In this document: piece after piece, positions 1 through 9,173 of the stretch
How positions within the stretch are numbered: the stretch's first letter is position 1
Layout: every line of letters starts with the position of its first letter
Source: DASSBR01 sp035688265
GTDB taxonomy: Bacteria; Pseudomonadota; Gammaproteobacteria; Natronospirales; DASSBR01
Assembly: GCA_035688265.1 (NCBI GenBank)
Contig: DASSNE010000055.1
Span: forward strand, 1-64,000
DNA length: 64,000 bases
Direction of reading: 5' to 3'
Program-made: the position numbers and the translations under genes
Notes under the pieces: generated by a model
Told to the model about the DNA's origin: nothing
Database searches by the model: none
What the model saw: only the letters and a program-made list of their open reading frames with translations

Positions 1-1
1 C

Positions 2-913
2 GAGGTGGCGACCGAGGAAGCCAACGTCAAGATGGCGAAAATCGCGATCAAGCAGCAGCGGTTGACGATCAAGAACCTGCAAAACGACTGGCAGCGCAAG
101 AAAAAGCTGTTCGACCAGGGGCTGATCGACACCGCCAGCTACCAGAACGCGACCAACCAGCTCGCGATCGCGCGTGCCGAACTCGCCTCCCGCCAGCAGG
201 CGCTGTCGCTCAACAAGGCGCAGCTTGCCAAGGCGCGCGAGCAACTCAACCGCACGATCATCCGCTCCCCGATGGACGGCATCGTCACGCAGGTGGACGT
301 GAAGCCGGGGGAAACCGTCATTGCCGGCACCACCAACATCGTCGGCTCGGCACTGATGAACATCGCGGATCCCTCGGCGATGTTCGCCGAGGTACGCGTC
401 GATGAAGCCGATATCGCGCACATCGCGCTCGGCCAGCACGTCGACGTGATCGCGGTCGCCTATCCGAACGACAGCCTCGACGGCAAGGTGACGTTCATCG
501 GCACGTCGGCGACCACGGCGACCGGTCACCAGGGCCTGAGCTTCAAGGTCAAGGTGCTGCTCGCCAAGAGCGACAAGGTCGATCTCAGGCCCGGCATGAG
601 CTGCCGCGCCGAAATCCATACGCGCAGCAGCCATGACACGCTCGCCGTGCCGGTGCAGGCGGTGATGTATACCGCTGCCGATCGCAGGCACGCGTCCGCC
701 GACAGCGCATCGGGCTACGTCTTCGTCGTCGACCACGGGCATGTCAAAAAGGAAACCGTCACCACCGGTATTTCCAACGACAGGAGCATCGCGATCGTCA
801 GCGGTCTCGAAGCCGGCGACAAGGTCGTGACCGGGCCGTACGAAACGCTGCACCACCTGAAGACCGGCGACGCGATCAGGATCACGGCACAGCCGCACGT
901 TTCGAAAGGATGA
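2..913 (+). CDS. MacA-like periplasmic adaptor of an ABC efflux pump (5' truncated)
   Basis: Membrane-fusion (HlyD/MacA) family adaptor that links an inner-membrane ABC transporter to an outer-membrane channel. The reading frame is open from the first bases of the window, so the N-terminus (membrane anchor and first lipoyl half) is missing. What remains starts in the alpha-helical coiled-coil hairpin, followed at about residues 75-100 by the second lipoyl half (RSPMDGIVTQVDVKPGE). A beta-barrel domain and a membrane-proximal domain follow. The stop overlaps the start of the ATPase gene by four bases (ATGA), which indicates translational coupling. The neighbours are a MacB-type ATPase and permease, so this is a tripartite macrolide/peptide-type exporter. 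The substrate cannot be told from sequence. Confidence 0.88.
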   Translation, partial: EVATEEANVKMAKIAIKQQRLTIKNLQNDWQRKKKLFDQGLIDTASYQNATNQLAIARAELASRQQALSLNKAQLAKAREQLNRTIIRSPMDGIVTQVDVKPGETVIAGTTNIVGSALMNIADPSAMFAEVRVDEADIAHIALGQHVDVIAVAYPNDSLDGKVTFIGTSATTATGHQGLSFKVKVLLAKSDKVDLRPGMSCRAEIHTRSSHDTLAVPVQAVMYTAADRRHASADSASGYVFVVDHGHVKKETVTTGISNDRSIAIVSGLEAGDKVVTGPYETLHHLKTGDAIRITAQPHVSKG

Positions 914-1656
914 ACGCGGTTCGCGAGAGCGACGCGATGCCGCTGCTGCGCCTGCGGGGCATCACGCGCCATTACCAGATGGGCGAGACGACGGTCGAAG
1001 CCCTCAAAGGCGTCGACATCGACATCGCGCGCAACGACTACGTGGCCTTCATCGGCCCGTCCGGCTCCGGCAAATCGACGCTGATGCACATCGTCGGCTG
1101 CCTCGACCAGCCCACCGCCGGCGAATACATCCTCAACGGCACGCCGGTAAGCAAGCTGGACGAAAACGAGCTGGCGCGCATCCGCAACCGCGAAATCGGC
1201 TTCATCTTCCAGAGCTTCAATCTGCTCGGCCGCGCCAGCGCGCTGCACAACGTCATGCAGCCGCTGATCTATCGCGGCATCGGCATCCGCAAACGGCGCG
1301 AACTGGCGCAGGCGGCGCTTGAGCAGGTGGGGCTGGGCGATCGCGTGGATCATATGCCGAACCAGTTGTCCGGCGGTCAGCGTCAGCGCGTCGCGATCGC
1401 TCGCGCGCTGGTCGGCGAACCCGCGATCCTGCTTGCCGACGAGCCCACCGGCAACCTCGAATCCAAAACTACGCATGAGATCATGCGCATGTTCGACCGG
1501 CTGCACGAGGCCGGCCACACGATCATCGTCGTCACCCACGAGCAGGACATCGCCGACTGCTGCCGGCGTGTGATCCGGCTGAGGGACGGGCGGGTGGTCA
1601 GCGATACCGACAACACGGGCGACGCCAACCTCGATCCGGAGTCGCGCCGTGTATAG
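910..1656 (+). CDS. MacB-type ABC transporter ATPase subunit
   Basis: ATP-binding subunit of the LolD/MacB family that energises the permease encoded next. Visible motifs: Walker A GPSGSGKST at residues 49-57, Q-loop FQSFNLL near 100, signature LSGGQ at 153-157, Walker B ILLADE at 173-178 and the switch His at 210. The length (248 aa) is normal for the family. The start overlaps the adaptor stop by four bases. An alternative ATG nine codons downstream (937) would also be compatible with the family. The downstream permease starts inside this gene's last codons, so the three genes form one tightly coupled operon. Confidence 0.93.
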   Translation: MNAVRESDAMPLLRLRGITRHYQMGETTVEALKGVDIDIARNDYVAFIGPSGSGKSTLMHIVGCLDQPTAGEYILNGTPVSKLDENELARIRNREIGFIFQSFNLLGRASALHNVMQPLIYRGIGIRKRRELAQAALEQVGLGDRVDHMPNQLSGGQRQRVAIARALVGEPAILLADEPTGNLESKTTHEIMRMFDRLHEAGHTIIVVTHEQDIADCCRRVIRLRDGRVVSDTDNTGDANLDPESRRV

Positions 1657-2866
1657 CTTCATGGAAAGCCTGCGCTCGGCGCTGATGTCGATCCGCGCGC
1701 ATGCCTTTCGCAGTTTTCTGACGACGCTCGGCATCATCATCGGCGTGACCGCCGTAATTGCGGTCGTGTCGCTGATCCAGGGGTTCAGCCACAACATTAC
1801 CAACCAGTTCAAAGGCCTCGGCTCGAACAGCATCATCGTGTTCGCGTACACGCCGTACAAGGAACGGCTGCTCGGCCAGGAATCGAAAGTGACGCAGGAG
1901 GATTTTGAAGCGCTGCGACAGGAGGTTCGCGGCGTCAACCACGTTACCCCGATGATCGAACTCGGCGGCACCTTCCAGTACCGCGACCAATCGACGACGA
2001 CTCGCGTTTTCGGCACCACCAGCACCTATCCCGAGCTGGAACAGGCTTATCCCGCGAGGGGCCGCTTCTTCAATTTCAGCGACCTGCAAAGCCGTCGGCG
2101 CGTGATCGTGATCGGAACGACGGTGCGCGACAACCTCCACCTGCCCGCCAACCCGGTCGGCAAATTCGTGCGCTTCGACGGCGAATGGTTTCGCGTTATC
2201 GGGATGTTCGCCAAACGCGGCCAGTTCTTCGGCCGCGACCAGGACGACATGGCGGTGATGCCTTACAGCACCGCGCTCAGCCTCAAGGGTACGGCCGACG
2301 CGCCGAGTATCGAAGTCCTGCTGAAGGCGAACCAGTTGGCCCACATGGCGTCCATCAAGGCGCAGATCTCGCGCATCCTGCGCAAACGCCACCATCTGCA
2401 GCCCGGCGAACCGGACGACTTCAGGGTGCGCACGTCCCAGCAGTTGATGGATACGGTCAGCGGCATCCTCGGCACCGTGACGCTGGTGCTCGGCGGCATC
2501 GTCGGCATTTCGCTGCTGGTCGGCGGCATCGGCATCATGAACATCATGCTGGTCTCGGTCACCGAGCGCACCCGGGAAATCGGCATTTGCAAAAGCCTCG
2601 GTGCGCGCCGTCGCGACATCCTGCTGCAGTTTTTGATCGAGTCGGTAGCGCTGTCATTGCTGGGCGGCGTCATCGGCGTGATCCTCGGCTACGGAATTGG
2701 TATTGGCGCGTCGCACCTCCTCCCCAGCTTCGGCAGCGCGACAGTTCCGTGGTGGGTCGTGCTGCTGGCGTTCGCCTTCTCCGGGGGCGTCGGCGTGATT
2801 TTCGGCATCATCCCGGCCGCCAAGGCCGCGAACATGAACCCGATCGACGCGTTGCGGTATGAGTGA
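1649..2866 (+). CDS. MacB/FtsX-type ABC transporter permease
   Basis: Integral membrane subunit of the exporter, 405 aa, with the MacB layout. There is one N-terminal transmembrane helix (about residues 18-45), then a large periplasmic MacB_PCD domain, then an FtsX domain with three helices in the last 130 residues. The segment GIMNIMLVSVTERTREIG before the second helix is typical of MacB permeases. The start codon is GTG and overlaps the ATPase gene by eight bases. Unlike E. coli MacB, the ATPase and permease are separate proteins, as in many adaptor-ATPase-permease operons. Confidence 0.92.
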   Translation: MYSFMESLRSALMSIRAHAFRSFLTTLGIIIGVTAVIAVVSLIQGFSHNITNQFKGLGSNSIIVFAYTPYKERLLGQESKVTQEDFEALRQEVRGVNHVTPMIELGGTFQYRDQSTTTRVFGTTSTYPELEQAYPARGRFFNFSDLQSRRRVIVIGTTVRDNLHLPANPVGKFVRFDGEWFRVIGMFAKRGQFFGRDQDDMAVMPYSTALSLKGTADAPSIEVLLKANQLAHMASIKAQISRILRKRHHLQPGEPDDFRVRTSQQLMDTVSGILGTVTLVLGGIVGISLLVGGIGIMNIMLVSVTERTREIGICKSLGARRRDILLQFLIESVALSLLGGVIGVILGYGIGIGASHLLPSFGSATVPWWVVLLAFAFSGGVGVIFGIIPAAKAANMNPIDALRYE

Positions 2867-2870
2867 TCCA

Positions 2871-2952
2871 GGTAAGCGGTAAGTGGTTAGGGGTCAGCGG
2901 GGGAAGAAAACACATCCTCTTGCCACTGACCACTGACCACTGACCACTCACC
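2871..2952. repeat. Inverted heptamer-repeat element, copy 1
   Basis: The left arm (2871-2901) is a run of degenerate heptamers of the form GGTNAGN. The right arm (2923-2952) is a run of CCACTGA/CCACTCA units, i.e. the same heptamer in inverse orientation, after a spacer of about 20 bases. The element sits between the end of the permease gene and the end of the convergent DUF4168 gene, and the stop codon of the latter lies inside the right arm. Three more copies occur in the first 21 kb of the window. It could fold into a long imperfect hairpin. No coding potential was recognised. Confidence 0.8.
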
Positions 2953-3328
2953 CGCCCGGCTCCATCGCCTTCAGCTTCTTCCGGAGTTCCGGGGAGTTGG
3001 TGATCACTACGGCGATGTGGCGGAACTGCTGCACGGTCATGCCATGGCGCTTGATCGCGGCGATCATCGCCTTGCGCGCGTTGCCGCGCACACGCTTGCG
3101 ATCCGCCGTGGTGTCGGCGGATTTCAACTCCGCCATGTATTTGGTACGCAAGCTGTTCAGATCGGCCCGCGCTGCGGCAAACTGCTTGAGCTGGCTGTCG
3201 CTGACGGTGTTGGCGTTGTTGGTGCCGGAGTTCGCTTGCTGCTTCGCCGGCGGCGCGTCCGCGTAGGCGCCGGCGACGGGCGCTCCGGCGGCCAATGTCA
3301 GAAGCAGGACGATCATTGTCATTTTCAT
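2948..3328 (-). CDS. Small secreted DUF4168-like protein
   Basis: A 126-aa protein with a clear signal peptide (MKMTMIVLLLTLAAGAPVAGAYA), followed by a low-complexity Gln/Asn/Ser stretch and a helical C-terminal domain. The pattern (SDSQLKQFAAARADLN, then an alternating basic helix and TNSPELRKKL at the end) resembles DUF4168 periplasmic proteins, whose function is unknown. The ATG at 3328 was chosen because AAGGAA lies just upstream and the signal peptide starts there. An upstream in-frame ATG exists at 3352 but would spoil the signal peptide. The stop lies inside the heptamer repeat. Confidence 0.72.
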   Translation of the reverse strand: MKMTMIVLLLTLAAGAPVAGAYADAPPAKQQANSGTNNANTVSDSQLKQFAAARADLNSLRTKYMAELKSADTTADRKRVRGNARKAMIAAIKRHGMTVQQFRHIAVVITNSPELRKKLKAMEPGG

Positions 3329-3456
3329 GGGCGTTCCTTCAGCAATTGACATACATTCAGCATGTCAGCCTTCGCCGCCGTTCACAAGCTCCGCGATCAC
3401 GCTTTGCCGCCCGGCAAGGGCGGGAAAGGGTAAGCCCCTGGGGTCATATTGCGCGC

Positions 3457-3485
3457 TTGCGTCGCCCCGATCAAAGGAGTATAAA
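3457..3485 (+). promoter_or_regulatory. Predicted sigma-70 promoter of dksA
   Basis: TTGCGT at 3457-3462 and TATAAA at 3480-3485 are separated by 17 bases, placed about 37 bases before the dksA ATG. This is a good -10 with a moderate -35. The assignment is by pattern only. Confidence 0.55.
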
Positions 3486-3521
3486 ATCCCGTTTTTTTAC
3501 AGGGTCAAGCAGGAGAATTGG

Positions 3522-4034
3522 ATGCCCGCCAGCACGAAAAAGGCCGCCGATCAGGCCAAAAAACCGGCGACCGCGGGAAAGAAGCCGGCTTCGCCGCGCA
3601 AGCGCCAGAGCGTGCTGCACGGACCGTTCGCAGGTTTCAAGCCGTACAAGCTCAAGCGCGGCGAACCGTACATGAACGATGCGCAGAAAGCACATTTCCG
3701 CGCCATCCTGGAAGCATGGAAGCAGGAGTTGATGGAAGAAGTCGATCGCACCGTCCACCATATGCAGGACGAAGCGGCCAATTTCCCCGACCCTAACGAC
3801 CGTGCGACGCAGGAATCGGAGTTCAGCCTCGAACTGCGTACGCGTGATCGTGAGCGCAAACTGGCCAAGAAAATCAACGAATCGCTCGAAGACCTCGACA
3901 ACGACGACTACGGTTACTGCGAATCGTGCGGCGTGGAAATCGGCATCCGCCGCCTTGAAGCGCGCCCGACCGCTACGCAATGCATCGACTGCAAGACGCT
4001 GGACGAAATCCGCGAAAAGCAGATGACGGTTTAG
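3522..4034 (+). CDS. dksA: RNA polymerase-binding transcription factor DksA
   Basis: DksA binds the RNA polymerase secondary channel and acts with ppGpp in stringent control of rRNA and amino-acid promoters. The 170-aa protein has a Lys/Ala-rich N-terminal extension of about 35 residues, then the coiled-coil region. The coiled-coil tip holds DPNDRATQESEF, matching the conserved acidic tip. A four-cysteine zinc finger follows (CESC about 30 residues before the end, then CIDC). The ATG at 3522 follows a good Shine-Dalgarno (AGGAG at 3511). GluQ follows downstream as in many gammaproteobacteria. A strong GC hairpin follows immediately after the stop. Confidence 0.96.
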   Translation: MPASTKKAADQAKKPATAGKKPASPRKRQSVLHGPFAGFKPYKLKRGEPYMNDAQKAHFRAILEAWKQELMEEVDRTVHHMQDEAANFPDPNDRATQESEFSLELRTRDRERKLAKKINESLEDLDNDDYGYCESCGVEIGIRRLEARPTATQCIDCKTLDEIREKQMTV

Positions 4035-4054
4035 GCGGCGGCTTTGCCGCCGCC
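4034..4054 (+). terminator. GC-rich hairpin after dksA
   Basis: A perfect 9-bp stem (GGCGGCGGC, TTT loop, GCCGCCGCC) begins at the last base of the dksA stop codon. There is no U-tract after it, so it may be an attenuating or mRNA-stabilising hairpin and not a full intrinsic terminator. The only possible TTG start of gluQ (4044) falls in its loop. Confidence 0.5.
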
Positions 4055-5064
4055 GGTACGATGGTTAGCGGTAAGTGGTGACGGGCCGCATCAACCCATC
4101 GACCACTCACCGCTGGCCACTGACCCCGTACCACGGTCCGCAGGACCGTACCTCGGCCGGTTTGCGCCGTCGCCGACCGGCCCGCTGCACTTCGGCTCCC
4201 TCGTCACCGCCCTCGGCGGCTTTCTCCAGGCGCGCAGCCGCGATGGCGAATGGCGGCTGCGGGTCGACGACATCGACCCCGACCGCGACTCCCCTGCTGC
4301 GCTTGCGCTGATTCCGCGCCAGCTCGAAGCCTTCGGGCTTCACTGGGACGGCGCCATCGTCTATCAAAGCCACCGCGCCGCGCGTCATCGCGAGGCGCTG
4401 CAAATGCTGCTGGACGGCGGCCGTGCGTTTTATTGCGGCTGCAGCCGGCGCGAAATCCGCGACGGCATCTATCCGGGCACCTGTCGCAATGGCCTGCCCG
4501 CCGGCAAGGCGGCGCGGTCGGTGCGCGTGCGGGTGGACAATGCCCGGCCGGCGTTCGACGATCCACTGCAAGGCCGTGTCACCAGCGACTTGACCGCGGA
4601 AGTCGGTGATTTCGTCATCCGGCGCGCGGACGGTCTGATCGCCTACCAGCTTGCCGCCGCCGTCGACGACGCTGACGGCGGCTTCACCGAGATCGTGCGC
4701 GGCGCCGACCTGCTCTCCTCGACGCTGCGCCAGATCTGGCTGCACCGCTGCCTGAACCTGCCCTCGCCGGCCTACCTGCACCTGCCGGTCGCGATCGACG
4801 CGAACGGCGACAAGCTCAGCAAGCAGACACACGCGCCGTCGCTGGACCCGGCGCGGCCGGGACCGCAACTGGTCGCCGCGCTGGCGTTTCTCGACCAGGA
4901 ACCGCCGCCGGAGCTCGCCGATTATCCACCGGCCGACATACTTGATTGGGCGGTCGCGCACTGGCAGCCGCAGCGCCTGCGCGGCGTGGCGGCGCGGCCC
5001 GCGCCGGTTGCAATGCAGGCCAGTCGATTTAATATGGAAGCACCACAAGAAGACGGAGAGCGCC

Positions 5065-5084
<20 letters not shown>
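4044..5084 (+). CDS. gluQ: Glutamyl-Q tRNA(Asp) synthetase (start codon uncertain)
   Basis: GluQ attaches glutamate to queuosine in the anticodon of tRNA(Asp). It resembles GluRS without the anticodon-binding domain. The conserved protein begins near 4137 with GRFAPSPTGPLHFGSL, which contains the HIGH-like signature. Zinc-type cysteines follow (YCGCSRREI and TCR), as do the TEIVRGADLL segment and the KLSKQ (KMSKS-like) loop. The start is a problem. Between the dksA stop, which is in the same frame, and the first conserved residue there is no in-frame ATG or GTG. The only TTG is at 4044, in the loop of a hairpin, and a heptamer-repeat element covers the expected start. The 3' end overlaps acs by 20 bases. 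Confidence 0.85.
4063..4127. repeat. Inverted heptamer-repeat element, copy 2
   Basis: Left arm GGTTAGC-GGTAAGT-GGTG (4063-4080) and right arm CCACTCA-CCGCTGG-CCACTGA-CCCC (4103-4127) form the same inverted heptamer design as the copies at 2871, 12955 and 20901. This copy occupies the position where the gluQ ribosome-binding site and start would be expected. Confidence 0.78.
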
Positions 5085-7011
<1,927 letters not shown>

Positions 7012-7038
7012 AAATCAATGATCCCGGGGTGATCGAAT

Positions 7039-8100
7039 TTGATCACCGACAGTACTTTTAAACCGGCGTGGTGGCTCAAAAACCGCCACGCCCAAACCAT
7101 CTTCCCCGCGTTCTTCCGCCGCCGCGCGAAGCTGGCCATCCGTCGGGAACGCCTCGAATTGCCGGATGGGGACTTCGTCGATTGCGACTGGGTCGGCGGC
7201 GACCGCGGCCCGATCGTCGTCGTCCTGCACGGCCTCGAAGGGTCGATCGATTCCCCATATGCCACCGGCATCATGGCGCTGATCGAGCATCTGGGATGGC
7301 GCGGCTGCGTGCTCCATTTCCGCGGCTGCAGCGGCGAATCCAATCGGCTCCCGACCGGCTATCACTCCGGTTTTACCGACGATCTCGACTTTCTGGTGAA
7401 GCGTCTTCATAGCGCGGAGCCGAACACGCCGCTGGCGGCGATCGGCTTTTCGCTCGGCGGCAACGTGCTGCTCAAGTGGCTCGGCGAACAAGGCGCTTTT
7501 GCGCCGCTGGCAACCGCCGTTGCGGTATCCGTGCCGTTCGATCCGGCGACGGCTGCCGACACGGTTGAGCGCGGCCTGTCGCGCATTTACAACTGGTATA
7601 TGCTGCGCAGCATGCGCCGCAGCACGGCGCGCAAATTCTGTCGCATTGAAGCGCCGGTTCCGTTGCCGAAGCTGGCGACGCTGAAAACGTTTCGTCAGTT
7701 CGACGATGCCGTCACCGCGCCGCTGCATGGTTTTCGCGACGCGGCCGACTACTACCGCCGCAGCGGCAGCCGCCCCTTTCTGCGCAACATTCGCGTGCCG
7801 ACGCTGATTCTGCAGTCGCGGGACGATCCGGTGGTCGGTGCGGCAGCGATTCCGGCTGCCGACGAGCTGGCGCCGGCCGTGACGCTCGAGTTGACTGACC
7901 GCGGCGGGCACGTGGGGTTCGTCGGCGGCGGCTGGCCCTGGAAGGCGGAGTATTGGCTGGAAAGTCGGGTGCGTACGCAGCTGCTGCAATACCTGGGCAA
8001 AGCCAACGTTACGCCGATGGAGCCGCGTTCTCGTCGCGCCGCTCAACCTCCACCCGCGTCCGCGGCAGGCTGTCGGGATAATTCTGCTGCAGGAAAGTAA
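7039..8100 (+). CDS. YheT-family alpha/beta hydrolase
   Basis: Alpha/beta-hydrolase of the YheT/ABHD1-3 family. Members have esterase-like folds, but bacterial substrates are poorly known. The family N-terminal signature is present (FKPAWWLKNRHAQTIFP). So are the oxyanion segment VVLHGLEGS, the nucleophile elbow GFSLGGNV with Ser, the late acid region (SRDDPVV) and the GGHVGFVGG histidine. The most likely start is TTG at 7039, because the nearby ATG (7019) runs into a stop within five codons. The last about 35 residues extend beyond the usual family end and overlap the convergent MscS gene by 92 bases. This tail looks like run-off into its opposite strand. Confidence 0.87.
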   Translation: MITDSTFKPAWWLKNRHAQTIFPAFFRRRAKLAIRRERLELPDGDFVDCDWVGGDRGPIVVVLHGLEGSIDSPYATGIMALIEHLGWRGCVLHFRGCSGESNRLPTGYHSGFTDDLDFLVKRLHSAEPNTPLAAIGFSLGGNVLLKWLGEQGAFAPLATAVAVSVPFDPATAADTVERGLSRIYNWYMLRSMRRSTARKFCRIEAPVPLPKLATLKTFRQFDDAVTAPLHGFRDAADYYRRSGSRPFLRNIRVPTLILQSRDDPVVGAAAIPAADELAPAVTLELTDRGGHVGFVGGGWPWKAEYWLESRVRTQLLQYLGKANVTPMEPRSRRAAQPPPASAAGCRDNSAAGK

Positions 8101-9094
8101 TCAGCTTTTCGCGGACCAGCCGGCGCAGGTTGACGGTGTTGCCCGAGTTGGCGGCGCTCACCATCGCCCGCATCTCGACGGCATGTTCCGTGAGATTGGT
8201 CACATCCAACGACCAGGCATTGCCGTCCCACAATTCTGAAGCCTCCAATATCCGGTGCAGTTCGTCGCGAACCGCCTGCACCGGTACGGAATAGTCGGCA
8301 TAGATGTAGGCGGTGCCGAGCAGGTTGGTGCTCTTGCGCGTCCAGTTCTGGAAGGGGTTTTCAATGAAATACGTCAATGGCACCACCAGGCGGCGCAAGT
8401 CCCAGATGCGCACCACTACGTAGGTTGTCGTGATCTCCTCGATCCAGCCCCACTCGCCTTCGACGATGACCGAATCCTCCACACGGATCGGCTGCGTCAG
8501 CGCAATCTGGATTCCCGCCAGAAGGTTGGTCAGTACGGGCCGCGCCGCCAGGCCCACGACGATGCCGGCCGCACCGGCCGATGCGAACAGCGTGGTTCCC
8601 AGGGCCCGGATGTGCGGGAACGTCATCAGCATCAGGCCGAGCGCGAACGCGGCGATCAGCACGGCGCCGACGCGGCGCAGCACGACGAATTGCGTACGGA
8701 TCTTGCGTGCGTGGAGGTTGTCGGGCACATCCACGCTGTAGCGTGCCGAGAGGACGTCGCCGGCGGCGTCAATCAACCGCACGGCCAGCCAGCCCGCGGT
8801 CGCGATCAGGACGATTTCGATCGCATGATGGATCGGGCCGGAAACCTTGTGCCGGAGCGGCAGCGCCGGCAGGGTGAGCAGCACGCCGAACAGCGGGAAA
8901 AGCCAGCGGGAGGGCGCACGGAAATTATGGACGACAGCGCCGGCGACCGAGGCAAAGCGGCCGCCGGTGAACCGGCAAATGATGGCGAACAGAACCCAGT
9001 AGAACAGCCAGCCGACGATCGCCGCGCCGACCAGCAGCACCAGCGAATCGAGCCAGCCCGGCCCTACCGAGATGTAGTCAAGACTGTTATGCAT
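8009..9094 (-). CDS. Small-conductance mechanosensitive channel family protein (MscS)
   Basis: A 361-aa inner-membrane protein with four or more predicted helices in the first 190 residues, then the MscS beta domain. The pore-lining helix is recognisable (LFASAGAAGIVVGLAARPVLTNLLAG), followed by the beta-domain phrase IRVEDSVIVEGEWGWIEEITTTYVVVRIWDLRRLVVP, here matched in short pieces such as EDSVIVEG and WDLRRLVVP. These channels release solutes on hypo-osmotic shock. It is larger than E. coli MscS because of extra N-terminal helices. It is convergent with and overlaps the hydrolase gene. Confidence 0.92.
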   Translation of the reverse strand: MHNSLDYISVGPGWLDSLVLLVGAAIVGWLFYWVLFAIICRFTGGRFASVAGAVVHNFRAPSRWLFPLFGVLLTLPALPLRHKVSGPIHHAIEIVLIATAGWLAVRLIDAAGDVLSARYSVDVPDNLHARKIRTQFVVLRRVGAVLIAAFALGLMLMTFPHIRALGTTLFASAGAAGIVVGLAARPVLTNLLAGIQIALTQPIRVEDSVIVEGEWGWIEEITTTYVVVRIWDLRRLVVPLTYFIENPFQNWTRKSTNLLGTAYIYADYSVPVQAVRDELHRILEASELWDGNAWSLDVTNLTEHAVEMRAMVSAANSGNTVNLRRLVREKLITFLQQNYPDSLPRTRVEVERRDENAAPSA

Positions 9095-9138
9095 ACTGCA
9101 AGTCCCTTCGCAGCTGCTTCTAATTGTTAGGTGATTGT

Positions 9139-9160
9139 ACCCTCTCCCGAGGGAGAGGGT
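9139..9160. terminator. Palindrome between mscS-like gene and pnp
   Basis: A perfect 10-bp inverted repeat (ACCCTCTCCC, GA, GGGAGAGGGT) lies just beyond the pnp stop on the minus strand. There is no T-run, so it may act as a 3'-end stabilising structure for the pnp mRNA or as a weak terminator. Confidence 0.45.
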
Positions 9161-9173
9161 TCAGAGCTTGTCG

